Assembly (NCBI GenBank): GCA_945910005.1 | Contig: OX246740.1 | Coordinates: 49,401,353 to 49,465,352 of the forward strand | DNA length: 64,000 nucleotides | Direction of reading: 5' to 3' | DNA from: Isoperla grammatica | Taxonomy: Eukaryota; Arthropoda; Insecta; Plecoptera; Perlodidae | Shown here: positions 14,701 through 26,054 of the stretch, piece by piece | How the letters are laid out: the number at the start of each line of letters is the position of its first letter | Numbering within the stretch: the first letter of the stretch is position 1 | Notes under the pieces: model-generated | Seen by the model: the letters and a program-made list of their open reading frames with translations, nothing else | The model's database searches: none | Told to the model about the DNA's origin: nothing | Program-made: the position numbers and the translations under genes

Positions 14701-16362
14701 CAGCCGCCTTCATACACTCTCTCCCACCAGTAGACACTTCCCCTACCTCTCAACGTATCAACACTGACCGCATAGCCTGATTCACGTCAGCCGCCTTCAT
14801 ACACTCTCTCCCACCAGAAGAACGGACACTTCCCCTACCTCTCAACGTATCAACACTGACTGCATAGCCTGATTCACGTCAGCCGCCTTCATACACTCTC
14901 TCCCACCAGAAGAACGGACACTTCCCCTACCTCTCAACGTATCAACACTGACCGCATAGCCTGATTCACGTCAGCCGCCTTCATATACTCTCTCCCACCA
15001 GAAGAACGGACACTTCCCCTACCTCTCAGAGTATCAACACTGACCGCATAGCCTGATTCACGTCAGCCGCCTTCATACACTCTCTCCTACCAGAAGAACG
15101 GACACTTCCCCTACCTCTCAACGTATCAACACTGACCGCATAGCCTGATTCACGTCAGCCGCCTTCATACACTCTCTCCCACCAGAAGAACGGACACTTC
15201 CCCTACCTCTCAACGTATCAACACTGACCGCATAGCCTGATTCACGTCAGCCGCCTTCATACACTCTCTCCCACCAGAAGAACGGACACTTCCCCTACCT
15301 CGCAACGTATCAACACTGACCGCATAGCCTGATTCACGTCAGCCGCCTTCAACCACTCTCTCCCACCAGAAGAACGGACACTTCCCCTACCTCTCAACGT
15401 ATCAACACTGACTGCATAGCCTGATTCACGTCAGCCGCCTTCATACACTCTCTCCCACCAGAAGAACGGACACTTCCCCTACCTCTCAACGTATCAACAC
15501 TGACCGCATAGCCTGATTCACGTCAGCCGCCTTCATACACTCTCTGCCACCAGAAGAACGGACACTTCCCCTACCTCTCAACGTATCAACACTGACCGCA
15601 TAGCCTGATTCACGTCAGCCGCCTTCATACACTCTCTGCCACCAGAAGAACGGACACTTCCCCTAACTCTCAACGTATCAACACTGACCGCATAGCCTGA
15701 TTCACGTCAGCCGCCTTCATACACTCTCTGCCACCAGAAGAACGGACACTTCCCCTACCTCTCAACGTATCAACACTGACCGCATAGCCTGATTCACGTC
15801 AGCCGCCTTCATACACTCTCTCCCACCAGAAGAACGGACACTTCCCCTACCTCTCAACGTATCAACACTGACCGCATAGCCTGATTCACGTCAGCCGCCT
15901 TCATACACTCTCTGCCACCAGAAGAACGGACACTTCCCCTACCTCTCAACGTATCAACACTGACCGCATAGCCTGATTCATGTCAGCCGCCTTCATACAC
16001 TCTCTCCCACCAGAAGAACGGACACTTCCCCTACCTCTCAACGTATCAACACTGACCGCATAGCCTGATTCACGTCAGCCGCCTTCATACACTCTCCCCC
16101 ACCAGAAGAACGGACACTTCCCCTACCTCTCAACGTATCAACACTGACCGCATAGCCTGATTGACGTCAGCCGCCTTCATACACTCTCTGCCACCAGAAG
16201 AACGGACACCTCCCCTACCTCTCAACGTATCAACACTGACCGCATAGCCTGATTCACGTCAGCCGCCTTCATACACTCTCTCCCACCAGAAGAACGGACA
16301 CTTCCCCTACCTCTCAACGTATCAACACTGACCGCATAGCCTGATTCACGTCAGCCGCCTTC
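5723..16362. repeat. Satellite array, ~117 units of 92 bp (87-bp variant)
   Basis: One unit runs from TTCATACACTCTC through CCACCAGAAGAACGGACAC, TACCTCTCAACGTATCAACA and CTGACCGCATAGCCTGATTC to ACGTCAGCCGCC. The standard period is 92 bp. A frequent variant replaces AAGAACGG by TAG and is 5 bp shorter (87 bp). Units differ by a few diagnostic substitutions (CTCTCTGCC, CTCTCTTCC, CTCCCCCACC, TTTATACAG). By period and indel count there are 28 units before 8262, 45 in the next block and 44 in the last. The 92-bp period is not a multiple of three and no frame stays open, so it is not coding. The array is uninterrupted by any transposon. Confidence 0.97.
8088..16362. repeat. Higher-order tandem duplication, period 4,095 bp
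   Basis: Rare unit variants recur at a fixed offset of 4,095 bp: ATGTATACAG at 8261/12356, CTTCCCGCAT at 9851/13946, CCTTCAACCA at 11251/15346, CCTGATTGAC at 12061/16156. The offset equals 36 units of 92 plus 9 units of 87, and I count nine TAGACAC short units in the first block. The blocks (about 8088-12267 and 12183-16362) matched at every variant I compared, so the duplication is recent or an assembly product. Confidence 0.93.
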
Positions 16363-17474
16363 GCAACCAACAAAAAGTAACGAAAAGCCTAACACAAACA
16401 AAAACTCTGAATGTAGCAAAGTTATTTGTAAAGTAGAATTAAAACCGAACTACCAACAGCCATGTTAGATCCTTCTCTCCTTCCATCACAGAAGACAGGT
16501 CAAAGATAATTTTAGCTCGGTCATGTTTTTAGCGACAATATAAACAATGAGTAGAGATGCAAGAAAATGGTTTTATTTTTCTTCACTTTTCGTTTGAGAA
16601 ATTGAGAATTATGGTGTTTTGTGGTGTTATTGTTTTTTTTAGTCGAAAATCATGTTTTTACATAAAATCATTGATAAAACTAAAAAAGGTTACATTTTCT
16701 AAACTATTATATGTGTATGGCCCTAAATGTATATACATAGTGATGGGCGTCAAAGATTAGATTAGACTGCAGAGAAGTAAGTGGTGATGATGCGGACTGC
16801 CTATTTTCGCTTTTTATCTCGTAATTCTTGTGAAGATTTGAACGGAAGGGAATTCAAAATTACGAATTTCTGTTAATAATGGTGTTATTTTGCTAGAAAG
16901 TGACAATTATGGTGTTATATCGCAAATAAACTCATAATTCGTTTTATAAGCATTTTATGGTGTTATTTCGCGATTTGAATCTGAATCCCAGTGACGCATA
17001 ACGTAAAGAAATGTTGAAACCAGCACTCTAGAGTGTTTTGTTACACTTTTCGTTTTATCGCTCATTGCGAAAAACTTGCATCTCTAACAATGAGTTACGA
17101 CCTCGGCTAAAACGGACAAGAGGCTTCCAAACCTTTTTTGTTCGTGTCGAACTTGGAGTTCGACGCCCTGATGATAGGGACCATAAGGTTCCAGAAACGT
17201 CGGCGCAATATGGAGGTAGGACGTGGTGGAATAACCCGCAATTATTTTAATTTTATTGACATATATGCGATATAATATGCGCACTTAAATCAAATATGTA
17301 CTATATACTCTACTATATATAGCTAGTCATCTGGCAATATAGAAGAAGCGCCTTCTATTATTATACCCTACTGTATTTTTTTTTCTGTGAAAAATGAGAA
17401 TAAACGCAATTCGACGGACAATTTATATTTCTTGCATTTTTGTCTGAGAGAAGAATTTTGGTGAGGGTTTGATC

Positions 17475-17508
<34 letters not shown>

Positions 17509-18015
17509 CTTGATTCATCTTCAATCAATGTACATAGAATAAGGTGCATGATACTGTTTAGCCGATCAGTAGTTAGTTTATATATTTATTCATAGTTTAT
17601 TTAATTTATTTTTTTATAGTTTATATATATTATATTAAGTTTTAATAGTATAGTTTATTCGATCTATAGTAGTTCAGAAGCAACTTTACCTATGCGTTTG
17701 TCATCGACGTCACAATAGTCCGTCCATGACGAGAGTATGAGTAAGGTTGCTTGGGGACAACTATATATCGTTATTTCCTGTGTGATTGTGTTCCTGTTTT
17801 GTTGTGTAGCGTATTGAGATTTGACTATAGTCAACACATTATCTTATGTTCATATAGTAGTTGATACCTCCACCATTTAAGGGGAAAGATTATCGTCAAT
17901 ATTAAAAGCATGTGGAATTACAGTTCGTAAATAATATCTCAATAATGCTACACCATATCGAAATCGTGGTCCTTCAAACTTATTGAGTACCAATCATTCT
18001 TAACCTTAATGCTAT
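16363..18015. other. Non-coding stretch with GATA microsatellite
   Basis: No gene is seen. A GATA microsatellite (about 8 units) lies at 17475-17506. ATGGTGTTAT recurs several times between 16610 and 16975, often followed by TTCGC or ATCGC, a loose direct-repeat pattern. The segment 17565-17650 is almost pure A/T. Confidence 0.65.
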
Positions 18016-18500
18016 CATCTTTTTTTTTCTAAAATATGCGTAACATACATAAGTTTTACTTTGAAATTGTATCGTTGACCTCTGAGAGTAACAAAATTAT
18101 TTTGTTCTCAAATTTTCAGTCGCCGGTACCAGCAATAATGCTTCTCTAATACAACTCACGTCGAAATTATCTTTATAAAAAATACGTGATCCTGATAAAC
18201 AATATTTTGTGTTTTGGTTCAAGAACATATACTTTGGCCTACACTCTAAAGTACGTTCGGTTGCATTATCTTTAAAGGTACATTGTTTATCACTAGGAAA
18301 ACGCTCTGTTTGACGCGTTGATTAGCGAGCGCGTCCATATCTACGAACGTTCTGGCGAAAAGATCTCAAAGCTAATAAAAACAACAATTAACAACAATTG
18401 ACGAGTGGTGATTTACCCGCCCCTGACGTCACAAAGGAACGTGGTGCCCATAGTTGGGACAAATCCGCTAACTACGCTTTCACGCGCTTAATGTACGACA

Positions 18501-19204
18501 CTTATCTCGTTCTAGCTGTTATAATATTCACTTTTTAGGTATAACCTATAGGAAAGCGTATTTAGTTCACATATCAGTGGTTAATATAAAGGTTATTTCA
18601 AAATTATAGAGCCAGTAGTTAACTGGTTATAGCAATTTGCGCATCAAGAGGATAAAATGAGCAACGCGTGTTTTGTTTTTTCAAATTCAATTGGCGAAAA
18701 ACTAATGATCGGATTTGACGAGAGTTTCTTAAGCATGTGTTCCAATAATGTGAGACAATAAGCAAATCAACTTCCTAGATAGAAATTGCCCAGAACGAAA
18801 ATTCATAGCATGCAATAATATGCAGGGTGTAGCGGTTAGGCCTCAAAAGTAGCGGTTTCGACCGTGAAACTAAGCACCTTATTGCATATTAGTGCATGCT
18901 ATGAATTTTCATTCTGGGCATTTTCTGTCTACAAAGTTTATTTGCTTATTGTCTCACATTATTGGTACGTATTCTTAAGAAACTCTCGTCCAAATCCGAT
19001 CATTAGTTTTTCGCCAGTTGAAGTTGAAAAAACAAAACACACCTTGCTCATTTTATCCTCTTCAGTGCGTGAATTGTTATAACAAGTTAACTACTTCGTC
19101 TATAATTTTGAAATAACCTTTATATTGACCACTGGTATGTGAACTAAATATGTTTTCCAGGTTATATCTTAAAAATGAATATTATAACAGCTAGAACGAG
19201 ATAA
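18501..19204. repeat. Central palindrome of the composite, ~700 bp
   Basis: Left arm CTTATCTCGTTCTAGCTG... pairs with the right arm ...CAGCTAGAACGAGATAA around a centre near 18850. The arms keep long identical blocks such as TTATTTCAAAATTATAGA, AAACTAATGATCGGATTT and GCATGCTATGAATTTTC with scattered mismatches. The right arm is interrupted by the element at 19205. Confidence 0.85.
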
Positions 19205-19849
19205 AGGTGAATTCACGACCTTGCGTGGCCGTGCATGCAGCGCCGTCCGTGCTGCTGCAGTAGTGCGTGGGAAGTTCTATGTGTTCACGACCCGGCCGGC
19301 CGGGCCGGCACAGAATATGCGGTTTCACTGCCTAGGCCTCCGCCTATTGTATCACTAGGACTGCCGTATTACTAGGCCGATACATATAAATTCAGTGTTA
19401 AGAAATAATAAGATATTGGCGTAGGCCTAGGCATTACCTTGTAGGCTTTCTAGAACATAGAGAAATTCCTAGAATAGAGAAATATAGCATTCTAGGTTGC
19501 TTTTTGTGTTGTAAAAGACGCGTTCATGTAACTGTGTGTAGGGTTATGTTTGTTTTGATTTGAGCCGTGTTGCAGTTTGGTTGCAGTGATCACGGCCATC
19601 TAAATCGTGATATTGTCTGTTTCTGATTGGCTTAAAGCCTCGGTGGGTCAGTCGCCTTGGCCACAGCCAGTGTGAGCCATCAGAATATATACGATCTATG
19701 GAGGTATGACTTGCGTGCAGTGCTGCAAAAGTTGAATGTCGACCAACTTCGGCAGCGCTGCACTGCACTGCATGCAAGTCGTTTCTGATTGGTCTACCAG
19801 CCGCTGCACCGCGCTGCATGCACGGCCACGCAAGGTCGTGAATTCACCT
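19205..19849. mobile_element. PIF/Harbinger-like MITE, TSD TAA
   Basis: Terminal inverted repeats begin AGGTGAATTCACGACC and continue TTGCGTGGCCGTGCATGCAG (about 40 bp). TAA flanks both sides (19202-19204 and 19850-19852), the TWA-type 3-bp duplication typical of PIF/Harbinger. Removing the element and one TAA restores the sequence seen in the opposite palindrome arm (CGAGATAAGTGT). A 91-aa minus-strand frame inside it resembles nothing I know and is probably incidental. Confidence 0.85.
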
Positions 19850-20925
19850 TAAGTGTGGATGTGTTTTGCGTGGATCCGTCCGGACAGTAGGGACTTTTCC
19901 CAACTGCTAGTCACGTGACACAGTACTCGGCGCAAGCTCCGCCTATCACCACTTGTCAATTCAAGAATGCGCATTACAAAAATGTTTCTAATTTCCATAG
20001 CTATTATACTTCCCGATATTGTTGAATGCAGTGCAATGTGCGTTGCTAAGAATTTTCGTTGTCATTCTGTCTAGTGTTTTCGCCGCGGTCCGCTAACGTT
20101 ACTAACAGTTATTGACAGCATTTGATTTTGAAATGTAATTTCTGCCTCTAATACGCATCAGATTGCGTTTATATTAGTATATTCGTGACCGGACAAACAT
20201 TTACTATAAGATAGCCACCTCACATTTTGCTGTTACTGTGTTTCAGAAATATATTTTCGAGTAACTTTTGTGTAACTTTGCCAATATTTTTCAGATCGCC
20301 ATAAAATGAACATATTCGTGACCAGAAAAAGCTTTAGAAAAATTTGGGGTCTCACATTTTGCCGCCATTTTGTTTCAGAATTTTCTTTTGCAGTAACTAT
20401 GGTGTAACTTTGTAACTTTTCGAACGATTTTGCCTCAAATCTATACACCTTCAATCCACATCGAGACTAGTGGATGGTCCAAATTTCAAGTTGATCGGAC
20501 TTTCCGTTCGACCGCTATCGACAGACATAAAAAAAAAAACAGAACGAAGTGCCATAAGAGTCTATAGTGGAGACGCTCGCTTCGCTCGCTTAATTATTTT
20601 GAACAACCGGTACAAATACACTCGCCTTACCGGTAGATTAAAACAAAAATAAACAAAAAAACAAAAAAGAAAATGCAACTGAATGCACTTTAGACTGTAG
20701 GCCAAAGTATGTTCTTAAACCGCAATAAAAAATATTGATCGCCCTCGCGTCTTTTTAGTACAAAACATAGTTAGACGGGAAGTGGATTAAAGAAGCATTA
20801 TTGTCGGTACCGGCGGCTGAAACATTAAGAGCAAAATAATGTTGATACTTTCAGAGTCAATGATTCAATTTCAAAATTAAACTTTTGTATATTACACATT
20901 TTTAGAAAACTGGAAAGGAAATTTA

Positions 20926-21069
20926 TTACAATAAGTCATACTAATTGTATCATAAGTTTCTTTAAACAGTATGAACTCAAATTGGGTGAGCCCGATTTCA
21001 CTATTTCGATCTAAAGTAACATTCTTGAGACATGATTAAAAACGACAATTTCACGCATTTCAATACTAG
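20926..21069. other. Short non-coding spacer
   Basis: AT-rich, no recognisable feature. Confidence 0.4.
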
Positions 21070-21590
21070 AGTGAACACTACAGCCAATATTAAAACCCTG
21101 CGAAATTAACATATATTGGTCATCCCAATAACGCCACACAATATCGTAAAAGTGACAAATACTCTTTTTCTGGATTCATGAGCGCTCAATACCGTATGAA
21201 AAAGAAGTAATTGTTGTTGTAATTGTTAATTAACTTGTTAGTTATCAATAACAATTATAATTATTGTAAACTAACAAATCTTTTATATGAAAAAGATTTG
21301 GTAGTTCGTAGTAATTGTAGTTGTAATTGTTTATTAATTTGTTAATTAACTAATCTTTCATATGAAAAGGATTTGGTAGTTTGTTTGTATTAATTCTAGT
21401 TGTTATTGTTAATTAACTTGTATAAATTGACAATAACATTTATAATTTTTGTAAACTAACAAATCTTTTTCATATGGTCGAGCTCTCACGAAAACAAAAT
21501 AAGAGTATTCGAAACTTTTTCGATATTGTGGGCGTTATTGAGATATGACCAAAATACGTTAATTTCCCGGGGTTGATATTGGCTGTAGTC
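21070..21590. mobile_element. 520-bp TIR element with internal minisatellite
   Basis: The left end (CTACAGCCAATATTAAAACC, then GAAATTAAC, TTGGTCAT, CAATAACGCC) is repeated inverted at the right end (GGCGTTATTGAGATATGACC, GTTAATTTCCCGGG, GATATTGGCTGTAG). The centre carries about three diverged copies of a unit with TTGTTATTGTTAATTAACTTG and AAACTAACAAATCTTTT. Non-autonomous; superfamily unknown. Confidence 0.75.
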
Positions 21591-21999
21591 ATTCCTCTTA
21601 ATTTTATCTATAATATTGTATTACCCCATCACCGCCATGGCCTTCTATAGACAGACTGACATACATACATGTACATACAAACAGAAGACAAACAGACAAC
21701 AGACATCATCACATTTCTTCCAACGTTGAGCTGCGCTGCTGTAGTAGCTGCAATAAAATGCGTTCACAACGATGTCTAAGGCTAACGTGTAGCGTTTAAG
21801 GATTAATGTTTATCAACAGTTTGTGACGTACCGAGCGGTGATTGGTTGTTACTAAAAAAGTTGGATCTTAATTAATATCGGATTAAAAAAAGTGTGGCCC
21901 TCGAATTTGGAACGTCGCAAACAAATAAGTACGCCACATGGAGAAAAATCAAATCCACCATAAATTGAAACGTTCTTTTGAGAATCATTTTAAACTACA

Positions 22000-22615
22000 G
22001 TCGCCGTCACCTAAAGAGTTCACTGGAGTTATGCTGAATGTCTTCCCCTCTTACCTTCCCCTCTTACCTTCCTACCAGTGTCTGCATACTGCGAAGAGAG
22101 GCAGTAATAATAGACCGTCGAGCTGTCAACGGTCATCCAATTAAATAAACCATCTTTCAATACAAATAAATTCCGTTATTTCAATTCCACTATATTTGTT
22201 TGTATTATTTATTACTGTCCTGAGTTGATATTTTCAGGAAAAGACAATACAAATACGAATTTAAACGGAAAATTGGTTGATTTACAATAAACAAAGAGTA
22301 GATTGTAGTTGAATTGAAAGTCAAGATAAAATGCTCGTAGAACTTTCCTATTTGTTTCGTTCAAATTCGTAATGTCGTTTTTCCCTGAAAATATCAACTC
22401 ACGTAAAATAATTAATGAATGTAATTAGAATAACGGAATTTATTTGTATTGAAAGACGGTTTATTTAATTGGATGACCGTTTACAGCTCGACGGTCTATT
22501 ATAGAGATTAGATCTTTCACTGCCTCTCTTCGCCCGTGCGCGGACACTGGTGGGGGTAAGAGGGGAAGACATTCCGCATAGCTTGAGTGAACTCTTTAGT
22601 TGACGGCCACTTTAT
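22000..22615. mobile_element. Inverted-repeat element, arms ~240 bp
   Basis: The left arm (CGCCGTCACCTAAAGAG, AATGTCTTCCCCTCTTACC, CGAAGAGAGGCAGT, TAGACCGTCGAGCTGT, GTTGATATTTTCAGG) reappears inverted between about 22370 and 22615. The left arm has a duplicated CTTCCCCTCTTAC. The arms are diverged by indels, so it is older than the 4.8-kb palindrome. No coding frame. Confidence 0.82.
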
Positions 22616-23665
22616 TGTATAGTGTTTTATGCCATATATTTGTCACTACAGTGCTTTATACAAAAACTAAATTCCCTAAAAACAACACGTTTTTGCAATT
22701 CCGGATCTTTCGAGTTTTCTAACCACAATACCACTAGAGATATCAAAATAAGACTTAATAGTTATTTTAATAATATACTGGCATTATAAAAATGTAGTTT
22801 TAATTTATTTATAATTGTAATTAACATCTAATTACATAATAAGCATGCAATTAATAAAATTCAATTCAATTCAATTTATTAGACATTTACAGGTACATAT
22901 TATTTCCAGATATTCTATCATTTAATCAAGGCAACCACATAAGTAAAGAATCCTTGTTCGTGGTTGCCCTGTTACAAGTTTAGTCTTTAATATTAAAAAT
23001 AGACTATACTTAAAAACTAATCCTACTTACTACTAGTAGAAGCAATGTTATTTTATTTTAATTACCTACCGGTACTAAAATTTATTTATTTATTAATAAT
23101 TAGCATATCAACTAAATATCAATATCCTGTAGTTAGTGGACGGATAGAAACTACTCACAAATGCCCAAAATACATATCAAAATATTAGAATTAGAAAAAT
23201 GTTTCATGAAATCAAATGAACTCGGCAATTTTAAGGAAATAATGAACTTCTGAGATGCAGCGTGGCCTCGTTGTCAACTCACAGCGCACGATATTTCATT
23301 GTTGCCGTAAAATCACGGAATTCATAAATTTTCATGACACATTTTTCTAATACTAATATTTTAATATATATTTAGGCCATTTGTGAGCAATTTCTATTCG
23401 TCCACTAATTACAGGATATTGGTGTTTAGTAGTATGCTAATTAATTAATTAATTACAAGTTAATTAATAGTTATAAATAAATAAAAAAATGCCTTATGCC
23501 AGTATATTACTTTTAAAAACTTTTAACTTTATTTTGATATCTCGAGTGGTATTGTGGTTAGAAGATTCGAAACATCGGTAATTGCAAAAACGTGCTTTTT
23601 TTAAGTAGTTTGCTTTATATAGAGCAATGCAGTGACAAACATACGGCATAAAACTTTAAAGCACT
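22613..23665. repeat. 1-kb inverted repeat enclosing another inverted repeat
   Basis: The outer arms (about 22620-22790 and 23490-23665) share GTTTTATGCC, TTTTTGCAATT(A/C)C, TAACCACAATACCACT and ATATCAAAATA in inverted order. An inner pair at about 23095-23213 and 23329-23450 shares CAATATCCTGTA, TTAGTGGACG and TCACAAATG. It is a nest of non-autonomous elements, and the junctions are too decayed for me to read target duplications. Confidence 0.72.
22842..22990 (-). mobile_element. Possible LINE 3'-end fragment
   Basis: On the minus strand this piece ends in AATAAATTGAATTGAATTG, the kind of short pentameric tail (ATTGA)n common at the 3' ends of CR1-type LINEs. No reverse-transcriptase sequence remains, so this rests on the tail alone. 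Confidence 0.35.
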
Positions 23666-23935
23666 ACTTAAAAATGGTTTTAAAAAGAACGTTGCAATTT
23701 ATGGTGGTTTTGAGTTTTCTCTATATGGCGTACTCATTTGTTTGTGATGTTCCAAAGTCGAGGGACACCTTTTTGACTCAGATAGTAGAATAGTCAACTT
23801 TCTTAATCACTATTCTTAATTCCTAGGCATTGTGAACGATAACATGTGAAATCTTATACTTCAACTCTCTTAAACCTTAACCGTTAGTTTAGTCTTAGTA
23901 TTCGTTGTGAACCGAGTGTAAATAGTTAAAAGTTT
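23666..23935. other. Non-coding spacer
   Basis: No gene or repeat boundary seen. Confidence 0.4.
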
Positions 23936-23945
23936 CGACTCACCG

Positions 23946-24110
23946 ATGTTTCTTCATGCTTGCTGTTCTAACATCCAGGCGACGGTTCGTTCTCGTATCG
24001 CTGTCGTAGTTGTAGTGGTTTTAGTGGTTGTAGTGGTCGTAGTGGTTGTGGTGGTCGTAGTGGTTGTGGTGGTTGAAGTGGTCGTGGTGCTCGCAGTGTA
24101 GTCTGGTCCT
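23946..24110 (-). other. Exon-like module with Thr-codon (ACC/ACT) repeat
   Basis: On the minus strand a segment starts after a splice-acceptor-like TTATTATTCCAG at GACCAGACTACAC, passes through about 25 ACN triplets that would encode polythreonine, and ends at a donor-like GTGAGT near 23946. Two other segments (28866-28971 and 38544-38615) share the GACC start after TTCCAG and the GTGAG end. In the polythreonine frame a stop codon falls shortly before the donor, and nothing shows expression. It may be an exon of an unknown gene or part of a dispersed repeat. Confidence 0.35.
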
Positions 24111-24775
24111 GGAATAATAACACAGCTCCGTTGTACACCACGAGACAAAAGTAAATCTAGGGTAGGACAAAAATGATATTTACCCAAAAACGCGTCTGCA
24201 AACATTTTGATTTTATGCTTTCAAATTATCACAATAAAAAGAAACCAAATGTCATCGTCACAACATTGTTGGATGTAGCTAACAGTTTTCTCCTCATTAT
24301 TATACTCCTATATTCTCACATATATTATTGGTTGCTCATATGTTAGGATTTAAAACTGTACATCCCACGGTTTAGTTTCAAATCTGATATTATTATGTTT
24401 ATTATTTTTTCTCTTATACTTTGTGAACTACGTACTGTAAAGGGATATTATAAACAAATTATAATTTGTTGAAGTGGCTCCAGCGTGTATAACCCAACCT
24501 TGGATTCGTATATCTACTGTCCGTTCATGCACGCTGTCTCAACAGAAATCAACAGATTACAGACGAATGGAATGTGGACTCATGCTTACCATGTGGGTGA
24601 TGATACGTCACGTTGTTGGCCCTGCCGCGGTGGGGAGAGGGGGGGGGGGAGGGGCCCCCACCCCCATTCTGAAAAGAAGTAGAGCAGTAGGGCAGACAAA
24701 TAACGAGGTCTGCTGCTAACACACTCGATCTCGGTATGAAACCGATATTAGCATGTTGGTTAGAGATTTGTAAAG

Positions 24776-24915
24776 TCGTTTGCAACTAAAGAAAAGTGCC
24801 AGATATCAAGAAATTGACCCTCCTCCTTACCATCTCCACTCGGCACGGGTGAGAGTGCTCGGGAGCAATCGGAATGTGGTAGACCGTAGACTCATCTATC
24901 AGGGTGTCATTGTTA
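24776..24915. repeat. Left arm of a 140-bp inverted repeat (partner 25893-26033)
   Basis: Shared blocks CCACTCGGCACGG(G/A)TGAGA and GTGCTCGGGAGCAAT(C/T)GGAA appear here and, inverted, at 25893-26033. The two arms flank the nested MITEs at 25195-25893. The right arm adjoins the GC-rich dispersed repeat starting near 26055. Confidence 0.85.
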
Positions 24916-25194
24916 AAAATAGCAATATTTTCATGTACTGTATAGTTAAATTAAATCTTACAGTTTCTTTTCTCATTTATATTTATTTAAAATGAATTTG
25001 TGTTTTTTAAATAACTTGAAAACTGCCAAGTTTAGAGTAGTGGACCAGTGTAATCATTATAATTTTAAAAAATGGCAGTTTTCACATTATTATAAGAATA
25101 CAAGGTAAATTTTATATCAATTCTTCGTAATTATTCCACATATCAGAAAATAGATGAGAAATTATAACATTTAACTACATCAAAAGATTGCTAT

Positions 25195-25893
25195 TTTAAC
25201 CACGTTTACCACGCTAGCTGAGTCCCTACCGAATCCTACGGACTTGGACGTCTATCACTACGTTTATCAGGAGCTTTAAACCGGTTTAAGTAAATCGTTT
25301 TAAGGTTGAATCGGTTTAATGGTGTTGGTAAACACATCGATTTAGCTAAGAACGGTTTAACTTTAGGTCACTTTCCAAAGTGACTTAGAACAGTTAAACC
25401 GATTTAATTTGACGTGATAAACACTTAAAACGGTTTAAGACGCCATCTTTCCGCAACCTAGCGGCAACTGAGTGTACTCATTTGACAATTATTGCAAGGC
25501 GCGAACGCGATAGGTTATGTAGGTGTGAAACACCGCTTACTGAATGTTGCGCACCGCCTTACTGTACGTGTTTTAAGACGATTTGACGACATCTGTCGGG
25601 AGAATATCAAAGTTGCTTTTTTACGCCAAATTGTCAACGCCTTGATAAACGTATCGACTTACGGAAACCGTTCTACCTTAAATCGACTTTAAAAGCCCTG
25701 ATAAACGTAGTGTATCTTTATAACATATTGTTTATATTGTACTAAAAGTACGTTTCAGCAGTCAGAAAGTAAATATTAATATATTATTGTTTTGATATTA
25801 CTTTCAGTACAATATAAACAATATGTTATAGGGATAGACGTCCGACTCCGTACGATTCGGTACGGACTCGACTCGCGTGGTAAACGTAGTAAT
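25195..25893. mobile_element. Palindromic MITE interrupted by a CACTA-like element
   Basis: The ends are inverted copies (ACGTTTACCACGC, GAGTCC(C/G)TACCGAATC, GGACGTCTAT), as is the interior (ATAACATATTGTTTATATTG against its complement at 25808-25830). The left arm is broken after GGACGTCTAT by the element at 25256. With that removed, both arms read GGACGTCTAT followed by an ATAACATATTG block. Exact outer boundaries and superfamily are uncertain. Confidence 0.8.
25256..25712. mobile_element. CACTA-like MITE, TSD TAT
   Basis: It starts CACTACGTTTATCAGG and ends with the inverse (CCTGATAAACGTAGTG). TAT flanks both ends (25253-25255, 25713-25715), matching the 3-bp duplication of CACTA transposons. 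The interior repeats AAACCG(G/A)TTTAA-type motifs in both orientations. Excision of element plus one TAT rejoins the host MITE in register. The 66-aa frame inside is incidental. Confidence 0.82.
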
Positions 25894-26033
25894 TGACACC
25901 CGGATCGATGGGTCTACGATCTACCCTATTCCAATTGCTCCCGAGCACTCTCATCCGTGCCGAGTGGACGTGGCAAGGAGGAGAGGAAATCTCGTAACAC
26001 CTGGCATGTTTCTTGAGTTGCAAAGGACTTGAG
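25893..26033. repeat. Right arm of the 140-bp inverted repeat
   Basis: Inverse counterpart of 24776-24915, with about 15% visible differences. It ends in CTTGAGTTGCAAAGGACTTGAGG. Confidence 0.85.
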
Positions 26034-26054
26034 GGAGGGTACATCATGGAAGGT

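Larger units (their letters stand above)
18018..20925. repeat. 2.9-kb composite inverted repeat
   Basis: The outer arms at about 18018-18290 and 20660-20925 are inverted relatives (shared blocks CGGTACC, CAAAATTATTTTG, AAAGTATGTTCTT and TAGGCC..AAAGT). Inside them the inverted pairing continues through CACCACT(C/T)GTCAATT and then a tighter central palindrome. The right half is longer because it contains a 645-bp MITE and about 0.6 kb of other sequence at 20000-20650. It contains no gene. Confidence 0.75.

Noticed and set aside
5723..16362. CRISPR-like array of regular repeats
   Set aside because: Units are contiguous 92-bp repeats with no unique spacers; it is satellite DNA.
19544..19819. 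91-aa minus-strand gene
   Set aside because: Entirely inside the TAA-flanked MITE; no homology recognised.
23954..24205. Polythreonine mucin-like gene on the minus strand
   Set aside because: The tract is a simple ACN repeat and no signal peptide or further domain is present; kept only as an exon-like module.
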